Source: Heterostelium multicystogenum (Eukaryota; Evosea; Eumycetozoa; Acytosteliales; Acytosteliaceae). From it: a DNA stretch of 64,000 nt. Under the pieces are notes generated by a model, which saw only the letters and a list, made by a program, of their open reading frames with translations, made no database searches and had not been told where the DNA came from. Both the position numbers and the translations under genes were made by a program. Position 1 is the stretch's first letter, and every line of letters starts with the position of its first letter. The stretch is from assembly GCA_003667245.1 (NCBI GenBank), contig RCNN01000122.1, positions 20,354-84,353 of the forward strand, written 5' to 3'. Below, piece by piece: positions 50,435-62,192 of this stretch.

Positions 50435-50770
50435 TAGATTCAAAATAATTAATAATAATTTTTAAATCAAATTTCGATAATCATTTTTAACCCCAACCCT
50501 ACCCTCATTGCAACCCTAGTCACTGGAAAAAAAAAATTGAATTATTTTCAGGGTTGGGGATTTTCTTTTGCTATCAACAACAAACTAACAACAAACTAAC
50601 AGTCCAACAATAGACAAAGATCATACTGTTAACTTATAGCAAACATCCTACACTTTAGTATCTGTAAATAAATTTATTAAAATTCTAGTAATCTTTCATT
50701 TTAATTATTATTATAATTTTGATATCAAATCAAATATTTCAATTTTATTATTATTATAAGTTAAGTGGAT
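50435..50770. other. Intergenic
   Basis: AT-rich spacer with ATT runs near 50705-50760; probably the promoter of the telobox-Myb gene. No coding signal is seen. Confidence 0.55.
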
Positions 50771-52736
50771 ATGTCAAAGAAATCAGAAGAATCTCGTTCC
50801 GCAGAGTTATCTGACGTTTCGGCAAAGGTTGGGTTTTTTGTTCAACACTTCCTTTATTCAGAGAGAAGACCTTTAATACAACCAGAACGTAAGTTACCCA
50901 TTCATAGTACTTTGAATGACAATGAAGTACTTGTCAAGAGCATCTAATATTAATATTCGATTAACTTGAATAATGTAATCTTAATTAGTTTATAAAAAAT
51001 TCTTTGGCTTCGATTACTATGACACCGAGTATTCAGAACAAATCGTTTTGTTGTTTGCCCTCTCGAGAGTAGAGAGAATGCTTTCTGACCTTGATGTTAT
51101 CAATGAATATGGATACGAAGATTTTTTAAACGCCCTTCAGTTTTGTGAGAGGATTGTTTTCAATTTTAGTGATATTCCAGCACTCGATGTATTTATTCGT
51201 GGATTAATTATCAACGTAAGATATAACCGATCCAAAAGTTAAACATCTAGAGTGTTTTCAACTAATAGGTGAATGGTTCATTATTTAGGCAATGGTACGA
51301 TCTTCAGTTGAGGAAATAGAAAACCATATTGTCATTTCCAATATTATTGAGGATAGCTTTTCAGATGACCAAGAAACCTGCAAATTTTTCAAAGACGCCT
51401 ATAGAAGAGCTCTGAATGAAAGTACAGTGGCAGATAGAGATCTGCGAAACACCTACTCGGCGACTTACCTCCACTCCACTTTTAAAGATATAAAATGGAT
51501 CATCGACAAGAAGTTGTCAACTCCAACGATCTCAACTTTTATCGCAGACATGGAAAAAGGAGTACGTGAGTTAGCCCGATACAAAGCTAAATTCGACCGA
51601 CCAATAAAAGAAGGAGAAAAAATCAATTTTGTTGATGAGCCCGATGATATGTTGGTCGATATAGATGAGGAGAATGATTTCGAAATACCAACAGGTAGTC
51701 AGAAGAAAACGAAAGCTTCAAAAACCTCAACAACTTCGACAATCTCCTCATCAAAACCTGCAACTTCCAAAAATGTATCAGAGTTTGACGATATGGTAGA
51801 TACTGATGACAATCCTACCGAATCAGAATTTAAGAGATGTAAATCCGTTCAAAAGAACTATTGGACTGAGGAGGAGACTCAGCACTTTATAAAGCTTTTG
51901 AAGATTTATGGTGTCGGAAATTGGTCTGTGATTCAGAAGAAAGGTTTCTCTGGTGATAAGTACTATAGAACGCCAACCAATTTAAAAGACAAGTACAGAA
52001 ATCTTAGCAATAAGAACAAGAGTTTCCAAGTAGCAGACAGGGTCAATCCGGTATCAAACGTGGCAGCCAAAAAAGTTACCACTTCTAGTCTCAACAATTC
52101 AAAGAGCAGACCAAAGTACACAGACCTAAAAGAAATGGAGGAAGATCTGAACGAAGTTGAAGAAAATGATAATGAAGAAAGTGAGATACAAAAGGAGAGA
52201 GAAAGAGAAATAGAAATAGAAAGGGAGAGAGAAAGAGAAAGAGAAATAGAAAGGGAGAGAGAGATAGAGGAGGAAAGGGAAAAAGAAAGAGAAAGGGAAA
52301 GAGAATTGGAAAGAGAAAGAGAAGCAGAAAGAGAGGAAAAAGAAAAAGAACTTGAAGAGAAAAATAGGATCGAAAAAAGAGAAAGAGGAGAGGAGTAAGA
52401 GAAAGAAAAATATTAAAAGAAAAAATGGTCTTTTGAACGAAGAGGAAGCAGAAGAAGAGGAAGAAGAGAAAGAAGAAGAAGAAGTAACTGTACCTGCAAA
52501 AGGTAAAGCTGGTTCCCAAAAGCGAAGTAAGATGGATGTCGCTGAAGAGCCTAAAACAACCTTTAGAGTCGTCTAAGACACCTAAAAAGACCAATGCTAT
52601 AAAGCCATCAGTTACACCAATTTCATCCAAATCTACACAAAAAACACTCCAAAATTCATTCCCAACAACGCCATCAACAAAGTCAACTCCAAGCAAGAGT
52701 CATGCAAAAAGCAGCGCTGGATCCATGAAAAAATAA
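50771..52736 (+). CDS. Telobox Myb-domain protein, probable TRF-like telomere-binding factor
   Basis: Three exons with introns 50889-50988 and 51216-51288. The N-terminal ~290 residues are helical and recall a TRFH dimerisation domain (LLFALSRVERMLSDLDV, LQFCERIVFNFSDIPALDVF, FKDIKWIIDKKLSTPTISTF, aligned by eye with the human TRF1 stretch containing IKSYVNYVLSEKSSTFL). After an acidic linker, a single Myb repeat (about 51850-52030) reads YWTEEETQHFIKLLKIYGVG, NWSVIQ, then TPTNLKDKYRNL. The last piece matches the telobox (VDLKDKWRN in animals and plants). A ~70-residue Glu/Arg-rich stretch (about 52180-52380), likely a single stable helix, follows. Frame changes near 52385 and 52560 separate a Lys/Ser/Thr-rich tail ending SSAGSMKK at 52736. 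Double-stranded telomere repeat binding is inferred, not shown. Confidence 0.75.
52178..52490 (+). repeat. Long purine-only (GA-rich) tract
   Basis: About 300 nt on the plus strand are nearly all A and G, encoding the Glu/Arg-rich helix of the telobox protein. Within it are repeats of GAAAGAGA and GAAATAGA. On the opposite strand it gives a long spurious Phe/Leu-rich frame. Confidence 0.85.
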
Positions 52737-52811
52737 ATCAATTCGGAAAATTTATCCATTGACTGGACAAGATCCAATCTAGAGAATTGTCTTCATCTTG
52801 TAATTACTATT

Positions 52812-55061
52812 TTATTCTGTCAGAGAATTCTGGTAAAACTGATTCTCTCTCAAAGACTTTGAGATTTCAAAAGCATTTCCGGATGGTGTCGTTGGATATG
52901 GAGAGGTTTGTAAGTTCCAAACTTCTTCAACAGCTTCGCAATTAGATTCGTATAGAGTTGAGTTGAATGGTTGTTTGGTGACCATAGAATATTCAAGTAG
53001 TTTAGTGAACAGAGTCCATCTAACCAAGTAAAAGTCTTCGGTCAAGCCACCCCAAAGTTTGTAAGCGTAGTCATGTACATCTGAATAGGTTGGTCCCCAA
53101 AGCGTGATCTGATTTCTTGCATTCATTTCATATAGATCTGATGATTCGTTTATAGGAGTGAGAGATCTTGCTCTAGCTGTCCAGTTTCCTACAAGAAGCA
53201 TCTCTTGTGTTGAAACCATGGTGTTTACATCTTGAATGATACTCAGTAATCCATCAGAAAGTTTGTTGAATTCTTCCAAGCTATTATTATAGAATGCTGA
53301 ATTCATATTCATAACTGTTGTTGAGAAAATATTACTCAATGCTTGAGTTGTGATTTCGGTGAGATCAAATGAGAATGTTGGTGTGTTGGTGATGTCAGTG
53401 TCATTGATAGAGAGGAATGTAGACCATGCTTTCGAAACTACAGAAGGATCATAGTAGAGAGAAGCTGTCAAGTTAAGTTCAGGTCTAACTGCTATTAGCA
53501 CTACCTCAGCACCATAAGTTACAATGGTACTATTATAAACAGTTCCAACTAATTCAAACCAGGTATCTGCAAGCAATTCATTATACTTTCCATATCTCCT
53601 GGTGACATATTGATCAACCCACTCTTTGAGATCTGGAGGAGTTGACCTCCATGACATTTCATTCATCAAATCATAAACAATGACATTCTGTTCGATTGCT
53701 TCTGGTGTCAATCCAGTTCCAACCATGTTTGGAGACAATGATCTTGCCAAGATTGGATTGCTTGAAATGAATGGCATCTTTCCATACATTCCAGATCTAC
53801 CTCCAAAGTTGTGAAGCATACACCAAATCCACTCATGACCATAGAAGAAGTTGGTTGTATTCCAAACTGGTATTACATCAGACCATAGATCCAGAACAAT
53901 CATTCTACCAAATGGAACACCAGAGAAGAATGCTTCTGTTTGGTTTGGTTGCCAGAATTCGGGGTCATCAGCTAAGAACCAACCTTGTAATACCCAAATA
54001 CCGTTTGGATCTGCGTTTATCAAGTTTCTATACATAGATTGTGAACAATTCTTGAGATATTCAGGGTCAGATGATGGTGGTTCCAATTCATTGAATGGAT
54101 CGAAATTGTAGAAATGATCTGTTCCATAGAGTTCATTTTGGGACAATACAAAGTCTTTTGCAATTGTTGAGAAAAGTGGATCTTCTGGGTTCAAATAGTA
54201 TGTTCCACTGAAAGTACCCCATCCTTCTAGCTGGGTGATGTTAGCTTGTGGGTAATGAGATTGTAAAGCGAAAGGAACATGACCAGCAAATCCAGGAAGT
54301 ACTGCCATCATACCATATTCTCTCATTCTCTTCAAGATTTGTATTTGAAGGTCTCTCTGATCGGTCATCCATCCCATTGTCAAGTTACCTGCCCATTGAT
54401 TGACATTTCCCATTCTATTCCATGGGAGGAATGCAGGTCCAGTGAACCAAGCTTGTATCTCAGCTTCTGAAAGTCCAAGATTGGCGAACACTTGATACCA
54501 AACATATTCTTGTCCAACAAAAGCAAGTGGAAGATTGTAACCATTCAAAGCCATCCAGTCGATCTCTCTTTCCCAACGAGGCCAATCCCACCAGACAGTA
54601 CTGTATCCGAATGTACAAACATTCATATAGTATCTATAAGTTGAAAGTACTTTAATATTTACAGTTCCATTGACTTGTGGTAAGTTTGAAGGTGTCAAAT
54701 TGCATTGATCTCCAGTCCAAGTGAAAGAACACTGTCCGTAGTATTTCAAATAGTAGTTAATACCACTTGCAAGATTAACAGGAGTATCTGCAGCAACATT
54801 GATTTTTGTAACTCCATTTGAGGTGACACTGGAAATTTCAAAATATTGGCTAGGATCAGGCGCAATTGATAACTGAATATTAAAGTATGGAATGAAATTT
54901 AGACCTAAGATTCTCGAAATCAATCCTTGTACAACTTGAATATTTTCATTTTCAATACTAATTTCATTTATTTTAACAGATCTCGCATGTGGTTGTCTAT
55001 CAATTTTAGTTGCAACACATAAATATAAAGATATAAAGAAAATAAATATAAATATTTTCAT
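52812..55061 (-). CDS. naglu: Alpha-N-acetylglucosaminidase (GH89), copy 2, intact
   Basis: 749 residues in a single exon without frame breaks, the full length of the family. The signal peptide is KIFIFIFFISLYLCVATK. The N-terminal domain (VQGLISRILGLNF ... GINYYLKYYGQCSFTW) is followed by the barrel with WWDWPRWEREIDWMALNGYN, FTGPAFLPWNRMGN and GFAGHVPFALQSHYP. Catalytic acids are expected in FDPFNELEPP and VYDLMNEMSWR, the positions equivalent to Glu316 and Glu446 of human NAGLU. Many N-glycosylation sequons occur. The C-terminal helical domain ends FYQNSLTE. It acts in lysosomes or outside the cell on alpha-GlcNAc-terminated glycans. It is in tandem with copy 3 (297 nt apart). Its large blocks of near-identical DNA shared with copies 1 and 3 suggest recent exchange. 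Confidence 0.96.
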   Translation of the reverse strand: MKIFIFIFFISLYLCVATKIDRQPHARSVKINEISIENENIQVVQGLISRILGLNFIPYFNIQLSIAPDPSQYFEISSVTSNGVTKINVAADTPVNLASGINYYLKYYGQCSFTWTGDQCNLTPSNLPQVNGTVNIKVLSTYRYYMNVCTFGYSTVWWDWPRWEREIDWMALNGYNLPLAFVGQEYVWYQVFANLGLSEAEIQAWFTGPAFLPWNRMGNVNQWAGNLTMGWMTDQRDLQIQILKRMREYGMMAVLPGFAGHVPFALQSHYPQANITQLEGWGTFSGTYYLNPEDPLFSTIAKDFVLSQNELYGTDHFYNFDPFNELEPPSSDPEYLKNCSQSMYRNLINADPNGIWVLQGWFLADDPEFWQPNQTEAFFSGVPFGRMIVLDLWSDVIPVWNTTNFFYGHEWIWCMLHNFGGRSGMYGKMPFISSNPILARSLSPNMVGTGLTPEAIEQNVIVYDLMNEMSWRSTPPDLKEWVDQYVTRRYGKYNELLADTWFELVGTVYNSTIVTYGAEVVLIAVRPELNLTASLYYDPSVVSKAWSTFLSINDTDITNTPTFSFDLTEITTQALSNIFSTTVMNMNSAFYNNSLEEFNKLSDGLLSIIQDVNTMVSTQEMLLVGNWTARARSLTPINESSDLYEMNARNQITLWGPTYSDVHDYAYKLWGGLTEDFYLVRWTLFTKLLEYSMVTKQPFNSTLYESNCEAVEEVWNLQTSPYPTTPSGNAFEISKSLRENQFYQNSLTE

Positions 55062-55358
55062 TTAAAAAATATTATATAATAATAGAGATAATCTATAAAA
55101 TTAAGTATTTATTTCAATTATTGAGATACATTATAAAAGGGTAATCTATTTTAAATTTAACAATTATATATTTTGATTTAAATTTTAATTTTATTTCTAA
55201 TCTTCCAATCAAAAAAAACAACACTAACTCCTATCAAATCACACAAAAGACCCCCTATGCAAATTTAATTTATATCTCTTATATTTTAAACTGGCTATTA
55301 TTATTATACACAAGTGTAAAAATTAAATTATTTAATTATAACGGATCCTGGGTGGTGT
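55062..55358. other. Spacer between tandem GH89 genes
   Basis: AT-rich 297-nt spacer holding the promoter of copy 2 and the 3' UTR of copy 3. No other feature is seen. Confidence 0.6.
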
Positions 55359-57596
55359 TTAATATGGTTTAAAATTAAAGCTTACATGCTCTTGAAATAA
55401 TGATAAAGAAATTTCAAATGGATTGACGAAAATTGGCTTTGTTGGATAGTGGTATGTTTGGAGATTCCAATTCTCTTCGACTGCCTCACAGTTAGATAGG
55501 AATAAAGTGTAGTTAAATGGTTGCTTAGTTACTAGAGATTGCTGTAGCTCTTTGGTGAAGAGTGTCCATCTTGCTAAATAAAAGTCTTCTATTAAACCAC
55601 CCCAAAGCTTATAGGCATAGTCATGATCGAGTGAGTTGGTAGGTCCCCAGAGAGTAATCTGATTTCTTGCATTCCATTCATAGAGATCGGTAGATTCATT
55701 CAAGGGTGCCAAGGATCTTGCTCTAGCTGTCCAGTTTCCTACTAGGAGCATCTCTTGTGTTGAAACCATTAAGTCTACATCGTGTATGATTTTTAATAAG
55801 CCATCTGAAAGCTTCATGAATTCTTCTAAACTATCGTTGTAAAATGCAGAATTCATTTGTTGTTCTACATCCATGAATATATTACTCAGTGACTGAGTTG
55901 TGATTTCGGTGAGATCAAATGAAAATGTTGGTGTGATGGTGATGTCAGTGTCATTGATAGAGAGGAATGAAGACCATGCTTTTGAAACTACAGAAGGATC
56001 ATAGTATAGAGATGTGGTAAAGTTTAATTCTGGTCTGACTGCTATCAGGATTGGTTCTGGTCCTTTCGTAACTATAGTACAATTGAATACAGTTCCTACT
56101 AATTCAAACCATGTATCTGCAAGTAATTCATTATACTTTCCATATCTCCTGGTGACATATTGATCAACCCACTCTTTGAGATCTGGAGGAGTTGACCTCC
56201 ATGACATTTCATTCATCAAATCATAAACAATGACATTCTGTTCGATTGCTTCTGGTGTCAATCCAGTTCCAACCATGTTTGGAGACAAAGATCTTGCCAA
56301 GATTGGATTGCTTGAAATGAATGGCATCTTTCCATACATTCCAGATCTACCTCCAAAGTTGTGAAGCATACACCAAATCCACTCATGACCATAGAAGAAG
56401 TTGGTAATATTCCACCCTGGGTCAACATCAGCCCAAAGATCCAGAACAATCATTTTACCAATTGGAACACCAGATAAGAATGCTTCTGTTTGGTTTGGTT
56501 GCCAGAATTCTGTGTCATAAACAAAAAACCAACCTTGTAATACCCAAATACCGTTTGGATCTGCACTTATCATATTATTAAACATTGACTGTGAACAATT
56601 CTTGAGATATTCAGGGTCAGATGATGGTGGTTCCAATTCATTGAATGGATCGAAATTGTAGAAATGATCTGTTCCATAAAAGTATGTTTGAATCTTTATA
56701 AAGGATTTGGTAATAGTTCCAAATAAACTATCTGTGGGATCTAAATAATATGTTCCATTAAAGACATTCCAACTACTAAGTTGCACAATGTTGGATTTTG
56801 GATAATGTGATTTTAAAGCATCAGGAACATGACCAGCAAATCCAGGAAGAACAGCTTGCATTCCATATTCTCTCATTCTCTTCAAGATTTGTATTTGAAG
56901 GTCTCTCTGATCGGTCATCCATCCCATTGTCAAGTTACCTGCCCATTGATTGACATTTCCCATTCTATTCCATGGGAGGAATGCAGGTCCAGTGAACCAA
57001 GCTTGTATCTCAGCTTCTGAAAGTCCAAGATTGGCGAACACTTGATACCAAACATATTCTTGTCCAACAAAAGCAAGTGGAAGATTGTAACCATTCAAAG
57101 CCATCCAATCGATCTCTCTTTCCCAACGAGGCCAATCCACCAAACAGTACTGTATCCGAATGTACAAACATTCATATAGTATCTGTATTTTGACACTACA
57201 TTGATATTTACAGTTCCATTGACTTGTGGTAAGTTTGAAGGTGTCAAATTGCATTGATCTCCAGTCCAAGTGAAAGAACACTGTCCATAGTATTTCAAAT
57301 AGTAGTTGATACCACTTGCAAGATTAACAGGTGAATCTGCAACAACATTGATTTTTGTTACGCCATTGGAAGATGTGCTTGAAATTTCAAAGTATTGTTG
57401 AAGTGTTGTAGAATTTGATAGCTGTAAATTAAAAAAAGGGTAGAAAATTGTTTCCCAATATTCTCGAAATCAATCCTTGTACAACCTGAGTATTAGGATT
57501 TAAATTTTCATTTCTATTGATAGAATATATTTCTTTAGAATATACAAAATTATTAAATACAAATATATAAATAAATAGGAATATTACAATCTTCAT
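55359..57596 (-). CDS. naglu: Alpha-N-acetylglucosaminidase (GH89), copy 3, frame-broken N-terminus
   Basis: The ATG at 57596 gives a signal peptide (KIVIFLFIYIFVFNNFVYS), then VVQGLISRILGNNFLPF. A frame change at about 57425-57450 and another near 57140 (a base missing in WWDWPRWER) separate three pieces; the remaining ~595 residues run open to the stop at 55359. The catalytic motifs FDPFNELEPP and VYDLMNEMSWR are present. The end reads FKPY, unlike copy 2, and the ~200 residues before it differ more than the middle. Same predicted activity as copies 1 and 2. Each breaking indel is one base, in line with the frame errors seen in other genes, so it is probably functional. Confidence 0.92.
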
Positions 57597-59847
57597 TTTA
57601 TTTAAACAAAACAAAATAAGGAATAAAATAATACTTTTTTTGATTTAAACATAAGGTAGGATAAGAGATTCTAATAGAAGATTATTGATTGAACTGGATG
57701 ATAAAATTAAATTGATTATTATTGTTCTAATTTAAATTGATTATGTTTTATTTTTAGCTGGAAGCAAATTAAACAGACCGAAAATAATTGATGATCACCC
57801 CCCACTAAACACCACAAATAAATTTATGTCGGTTTCACACTAACCTCCTACATTCTGATCTCATTAATTTTACACTCGTGTTGTACCTAAACTATTTTTG
57901 TAGCAAGAAATGATTACATCCTTATACTTAAGTATTCATTTAAGAAAATATGAGTAAACATGAATGGATAAATCAAAAGCGAATTGAGAAAATACTATCA
58001 GATACTTATGTATTATGATGACCTCATGAGGCACACCAACTATAAATACATCAACAGTCATAGTACCAAAAAACAAACATTTGTTATTGCATATTCCAAC
58101 AATCTAATAACCAACACCTACACTTTGAGTCATATAGACTTTATCTATAGCATAAGTTTCAGTTATATAGGAACTACTACCATTCCCTAAATTTCCAAAC
58201 ATATAATCTTCATTTGAACCCTATAGTAAAACCAGCGTTCCAACTTGTTAAATATTCACAGACTTTCTATTTGTTACATGTAAATAAATTATAATTACAA
58301 TATAATAAATAAGTTAATTATATCTGTTGGTTTGTTATGTTGACTAGGTAGTTATTTTACTAAATGTACAAATCAATTATAGATAATAGGACCCATCAAT
58401 TGGGCTGATATAAGATTAATTCACTGAATGATTGAGTTTTAAAAGACAATACCTAATATGTGTATGGATAGGTTGTTTACTTACCATCTAAAAGACATAT
58501 TCTAAATTTATGATAAAGCTCAAAGAAAACAGATATCCACATCATTCGACTGTTTAATTTCTTTGGTGATTGCTATTCTACATTTAGTAATAATAGAGGA
58601 GAGTCTCTTTTGATTTTCGTTGGTTGGTTGGTTGAATTGATCTAATTATTGTAATGCTTGAAAAGGTTATGATGATCTGTTGGGAATAGATTGAATTATG
58701 AATCACAAGTATCTAAAGACAGATTGACCAAACAGAGTATTTCATTTAAACAAAGAAGTCTTTATTTTTGACTTTTATCTGTCTATTTCTTGTTGTTTAG
58801 TAATTTTCAAGTTTTTAGATGACACTCCACTCTTCAATACATCATTTAAGTATAGGGTGATGTATGAACAATCAATTAAGATGTTAATGGTAAATAACAC
58901 CTATCCAGAAACCAAAAGTTAAATCTCATGTTAACTTGCAAAGCAAGTGAGGTATAATTAATTACCACACACCCACACAAACACTATATTAAAAATCATA
59001 ATAGTTAATATTCTATAATACATATATTAACCAACTCAACCCAAACAACCCAAACCCAACACACCAACAATATTTATATCTACTTGAGATATAGATGTGT
59101 GATTGAGTTGTTGGGTTAATTTTAAAAGTAACAAATCAAATCAGAAGGGATAGTCAACATGATATACAAATAAATAAGTTGATTTTGTATGGTGAACAAA
59201 TATAAATGATACCTGTTGTTGTTAATATTATATTTTAATCTAAATTGTTATCCTACTGTTGTTGTTGTTAATGTTTGTACTTCTTCTTGTTGTTATTGCT
59301 GTATTGTTTTTTAAAGTGGTTTGATGTTACTACTACTTCCTAGATAGATGACAATTGACTGATGCTGTGTGTGTTGTTGATATGATATGTACAGATGTGA
59401 TTGAAATTGACTCTCACCATGCATTTGATTAATTGAGAATATTGGAGTTGAAATAGGGAGAATCAAAACCAAAAGTTATTATATTCTTGTTCATATGTGA
59501 TGATGATGATGATTATGCTGCTGTTGAGGTGTAGGTAATGTTTTATTTAATAAAGAGGTAAAGGGTTTAATTAATAATAATATAATATTATTTAAAAATT
59601 GGTAGTGATAGAGATTAGTTATTGGATTTATTTATCCTTGTATTGTTTGGCTAGTTATTGTTGTTAATAATCAAAAATAATTTAGGTTACTATTTTAATA
59701 CTACTTTATTTATTATAGTTATAAACAAACTTAAGCTATCTATTCATCCATCCTTCCATTAATCATTGAAATCAAATCAAATAGTCCCAAACATCCAATT
59801 GTAAATCCAACTAAATAAAATTCTTCCAAATAAACTTATACAATAAA
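57597..59847. other. 2.25-kb AT-rich intergenic stretch
   Basis: The divergent region between GH89 copy 3 (-) and the RapGAP gene (+). It contains GTTG repeats (about 58618-58634), CCCAAAC repeats (59040-59060), GTT runs (59255-59270) and GAT runs (59500-59515). The short frame 57984-58190 has no family resemblance. No RNA gene or mobile element is recognised. Confidence 0.5.
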
Positions 59848-61358
59848 ATGTTTAGTTACTGTGAAGGATTCAAAGTGGAGGGCATTACGGATGCCAATCC
59901 ATTGTGGCAATCTACTAAGATGATTGATGACTGTGTGCCTCGTGTTTCCAATCAACCATCGCTATATCGACAACACTTTTTTGGAAAGCCACACAAAACC
60001 TATTTAAGCTACTACTCTCCAATCGGTCCAATGGCAATTTCTATTACTCTTGACCAAGACAATATCTACAAATGTCTGGTTTCGACTGAGAAGGGCTATG
60101 AATTAATTCAGGTACCACGTTGGAGTGTTTATAGGAACTGTTGGCGATTCCTTTTTCGTCGACCTCCAACCTCGCACCACATCATGTGGCATGTTTAAAC
60201 CAGAGCTAAAAGACATCAAAATTCCTCGGCTTAAACTGAACAAGTTGGAAGATGAACTCCTAAAAATATATGAGCCTGATTTTTCGAAAGTAATGAAGGT
60301 TGGACTGTTGTATTGCAGAGAAGGTCAAAAAGAGGAGGCTGAAATGCTATTCAAACTGTATGATGATTATTTAAACAAAGTGAATTTATAATGACTACTA
60401 ACATATTTTATTAGTATCTACAAACACAAGTAGAGAATACGATGAATTTTTGAGTTGGCTTGGAGATAGGGTTGAATTAAAAGGATTCCAAGGATACAAT
60501 GGTGGATTAGATATTGTTCGTAAGTACAATTAATATTTAGAATATTAGTAATTATAATTATTAATTGTTTAATTAGATGGAAATTCTGGAACACATTCAA
60601 TATATGGCAAACATAATGATATTGAAATTATGTTTCATGTTTCAACAATGCTTCCATTCTATCCAAATGATCCAAAACAAATCGAAAGAAAGAAGCATCT
60701 TGGAAATGATAGAATAATGATTGTTTTTAATGATGGTCCACAAAGCTATCAACCTAATACTATGAAATCCAAACAAACTCGTATGTTGAACAACTTTCAA
60801 ATTTAAAAATTTATCTATCTTTGATCTAATTGTAACTAATGATTGATTGTTTCTAGAAACTGTCATTTTGATACAACCAATTAGAAGTGACTCGTCCTCG
60901 GCTTCTATTGCAATTGCAAAACCATCTTCACCCAACAATCTATCGATTAATACTGGACTGGAAAACATAATTAAAAATGATGATGTAAATAAACTAACCA
61001 ACGAACAAAGCCAGCAGCAGCATCTCCAAACATCATCCTCTTTTTCCTCTAGCTCGACCACTCAATATATGGTTTCAATAGCATCGAAAGAGGAAGTTCC
61101 AGACTTTGATCCTCCACTTCCTAATCCTCCAATTTTCAATAGAGATGCAAGATTCAAACAATTCCTCTATGATAAATGTAAGTATTATTGAAATAGATTA
61201 TTCATGAGCCGTTCTTTTTACTTACAAATGATATTATAATATCAGTGATAAATGGATCTAGCTCACTAAGACAAGCTCCAGTTTTCCAAACAAAAACACA
61301 AAGAGAAAAGAACTTTGTATTTTTGAATTTCGTCAACAGACATACTGTTCCTAATTAG
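59848..61358 (+). CDS. RapGAP-domain protein
   Basis: GTPase-activating protein for Rap-type small GTPases. The N-terminal region (FSYCEGFKVEGITDANPLWQ, then YYSPIGPMAISITLDQDN) fits the lead-in of Rap1GAP-like proteins. The Rap-GAP domain runs from MKVGLLYCREGQKEEAEM (60295) through DEFLSWLGDRVELKGFQGYN and GTHSIYGKHNDIEIMFHVST to ERKKHLGNDRIMIVF. The GND motif includes the catalytic Asn thumb. Introns lie at about 60381-60415, 60520-60576, 60781-60856 and 61178-61245. A Ser/Asn-rich stretch (60890-61070) precedes a conserved end, SSSLRQAPVFQTKTQREKNF. Frame changes occur near 60118 and 60345. Size ~430 residues. Which Rap/Ras is the substrate cannot be told. Confidence 0.92.
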
Positions 61359-61502
61359 TCGAACGACCATAACATTTGTCATTCATTCTATCCAATCAAC
61401 CACCTTTGGTGCTGCTACTTGTTATTAACTAATATTATTTAAATAAACTCGCCTACTACTCTATATTGTTATTACTTCTATTAAGCTATTATTTCTTTAG
61501 AT

Positions 61503-62192
61503 TTATTTGGGGGCTGTCTGTTGTAATTGTATTATTGATTTTGGAAAAGGGAATAGTCCTTGATGTGTAATGTTTTTCAAAATGGTGATGAAGATAATTT
61601 CTGTTTCCTGTGGGTTGTTATGTGGGTTGGTTCCACCGACTGCTCTTGAACTGCTGCTTTCACTTGCAATCATAATAGGTCGTTCAAAGTGACTAATAAA
61701 TCTGTTTTCGATCTCTCTAATCTGACAATGGCCATGTATACATTTAACTGCATTTTGATTAAATAGGTTAATATGTGTTTACATACAATATGATAATAGT
61801 TATAGTTATATCATGATATTACGGTATTCTCTGCAGTTTCGTTGAATTTAGATATCATTTGCTTGCCTAGTAGTATGAATTTTGGAACTGACTCTGAAAA
61901 GTGTGGCATATCAACGGTAGTGAGTGCTCTGTGATTATAGATGGTACGCTTCTCTGGTGTTACGTCCGACTCTTCTGAAACCACATTGAAATGAAAGGCA
62001 GCACTCTCATGATCTGGGATGTGTTCTTGTCTTTCCAATAGCTCTATAATGATTGACTGATCGCGTTCTGTCATCTACGAAGCATTCTTGGTGATCGGGT
62101 ATCACACGAAATGCTGTAACATCAATGAATCTTGTTGGAATCGATACTTCAATAGCACCTCCATATAATTGTCTATTTTGATATTCTGACAT
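61503..62192 (-). CDS. mog1: Mog1 / RANGRF-like Ran-binding protein
   Basis: A small nuclear protein that binds Ran and promotes nucleotide release. It starts MSEYQNRQLYGGAIEVSIP, matching LFGGAFSAILP of the human protein. RFIDVTAFRVIPDHQECFVD (human IDVSDLRPVPDNQEVFCH) follows. After a frame change at about 62062 it continues SIIIELLERQEHIPDHESAA FHFN... and KFILLGKQMISKFNETAEN. An intron (about 61740-61815) is followed by AIVRLERSKTDLLVTLND (human LLRLPQYQTDLLLTFNQ), a second frame change, and a tail with FITILKNITHQGLFPFPK. TAA is at 61503. About 205 residues; slightly longer than human because of the tail. It is convergent with the RapGAP gene (145 nt between stops). Confidence 0.88.

Noticed and set aside
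52091..52696. 201-residue minus-strand frame rich in Phe and Leu
   Set aside because: It is the complement of the purine tract in the telobox gene; the polypeptide is low-complexity with no motif.
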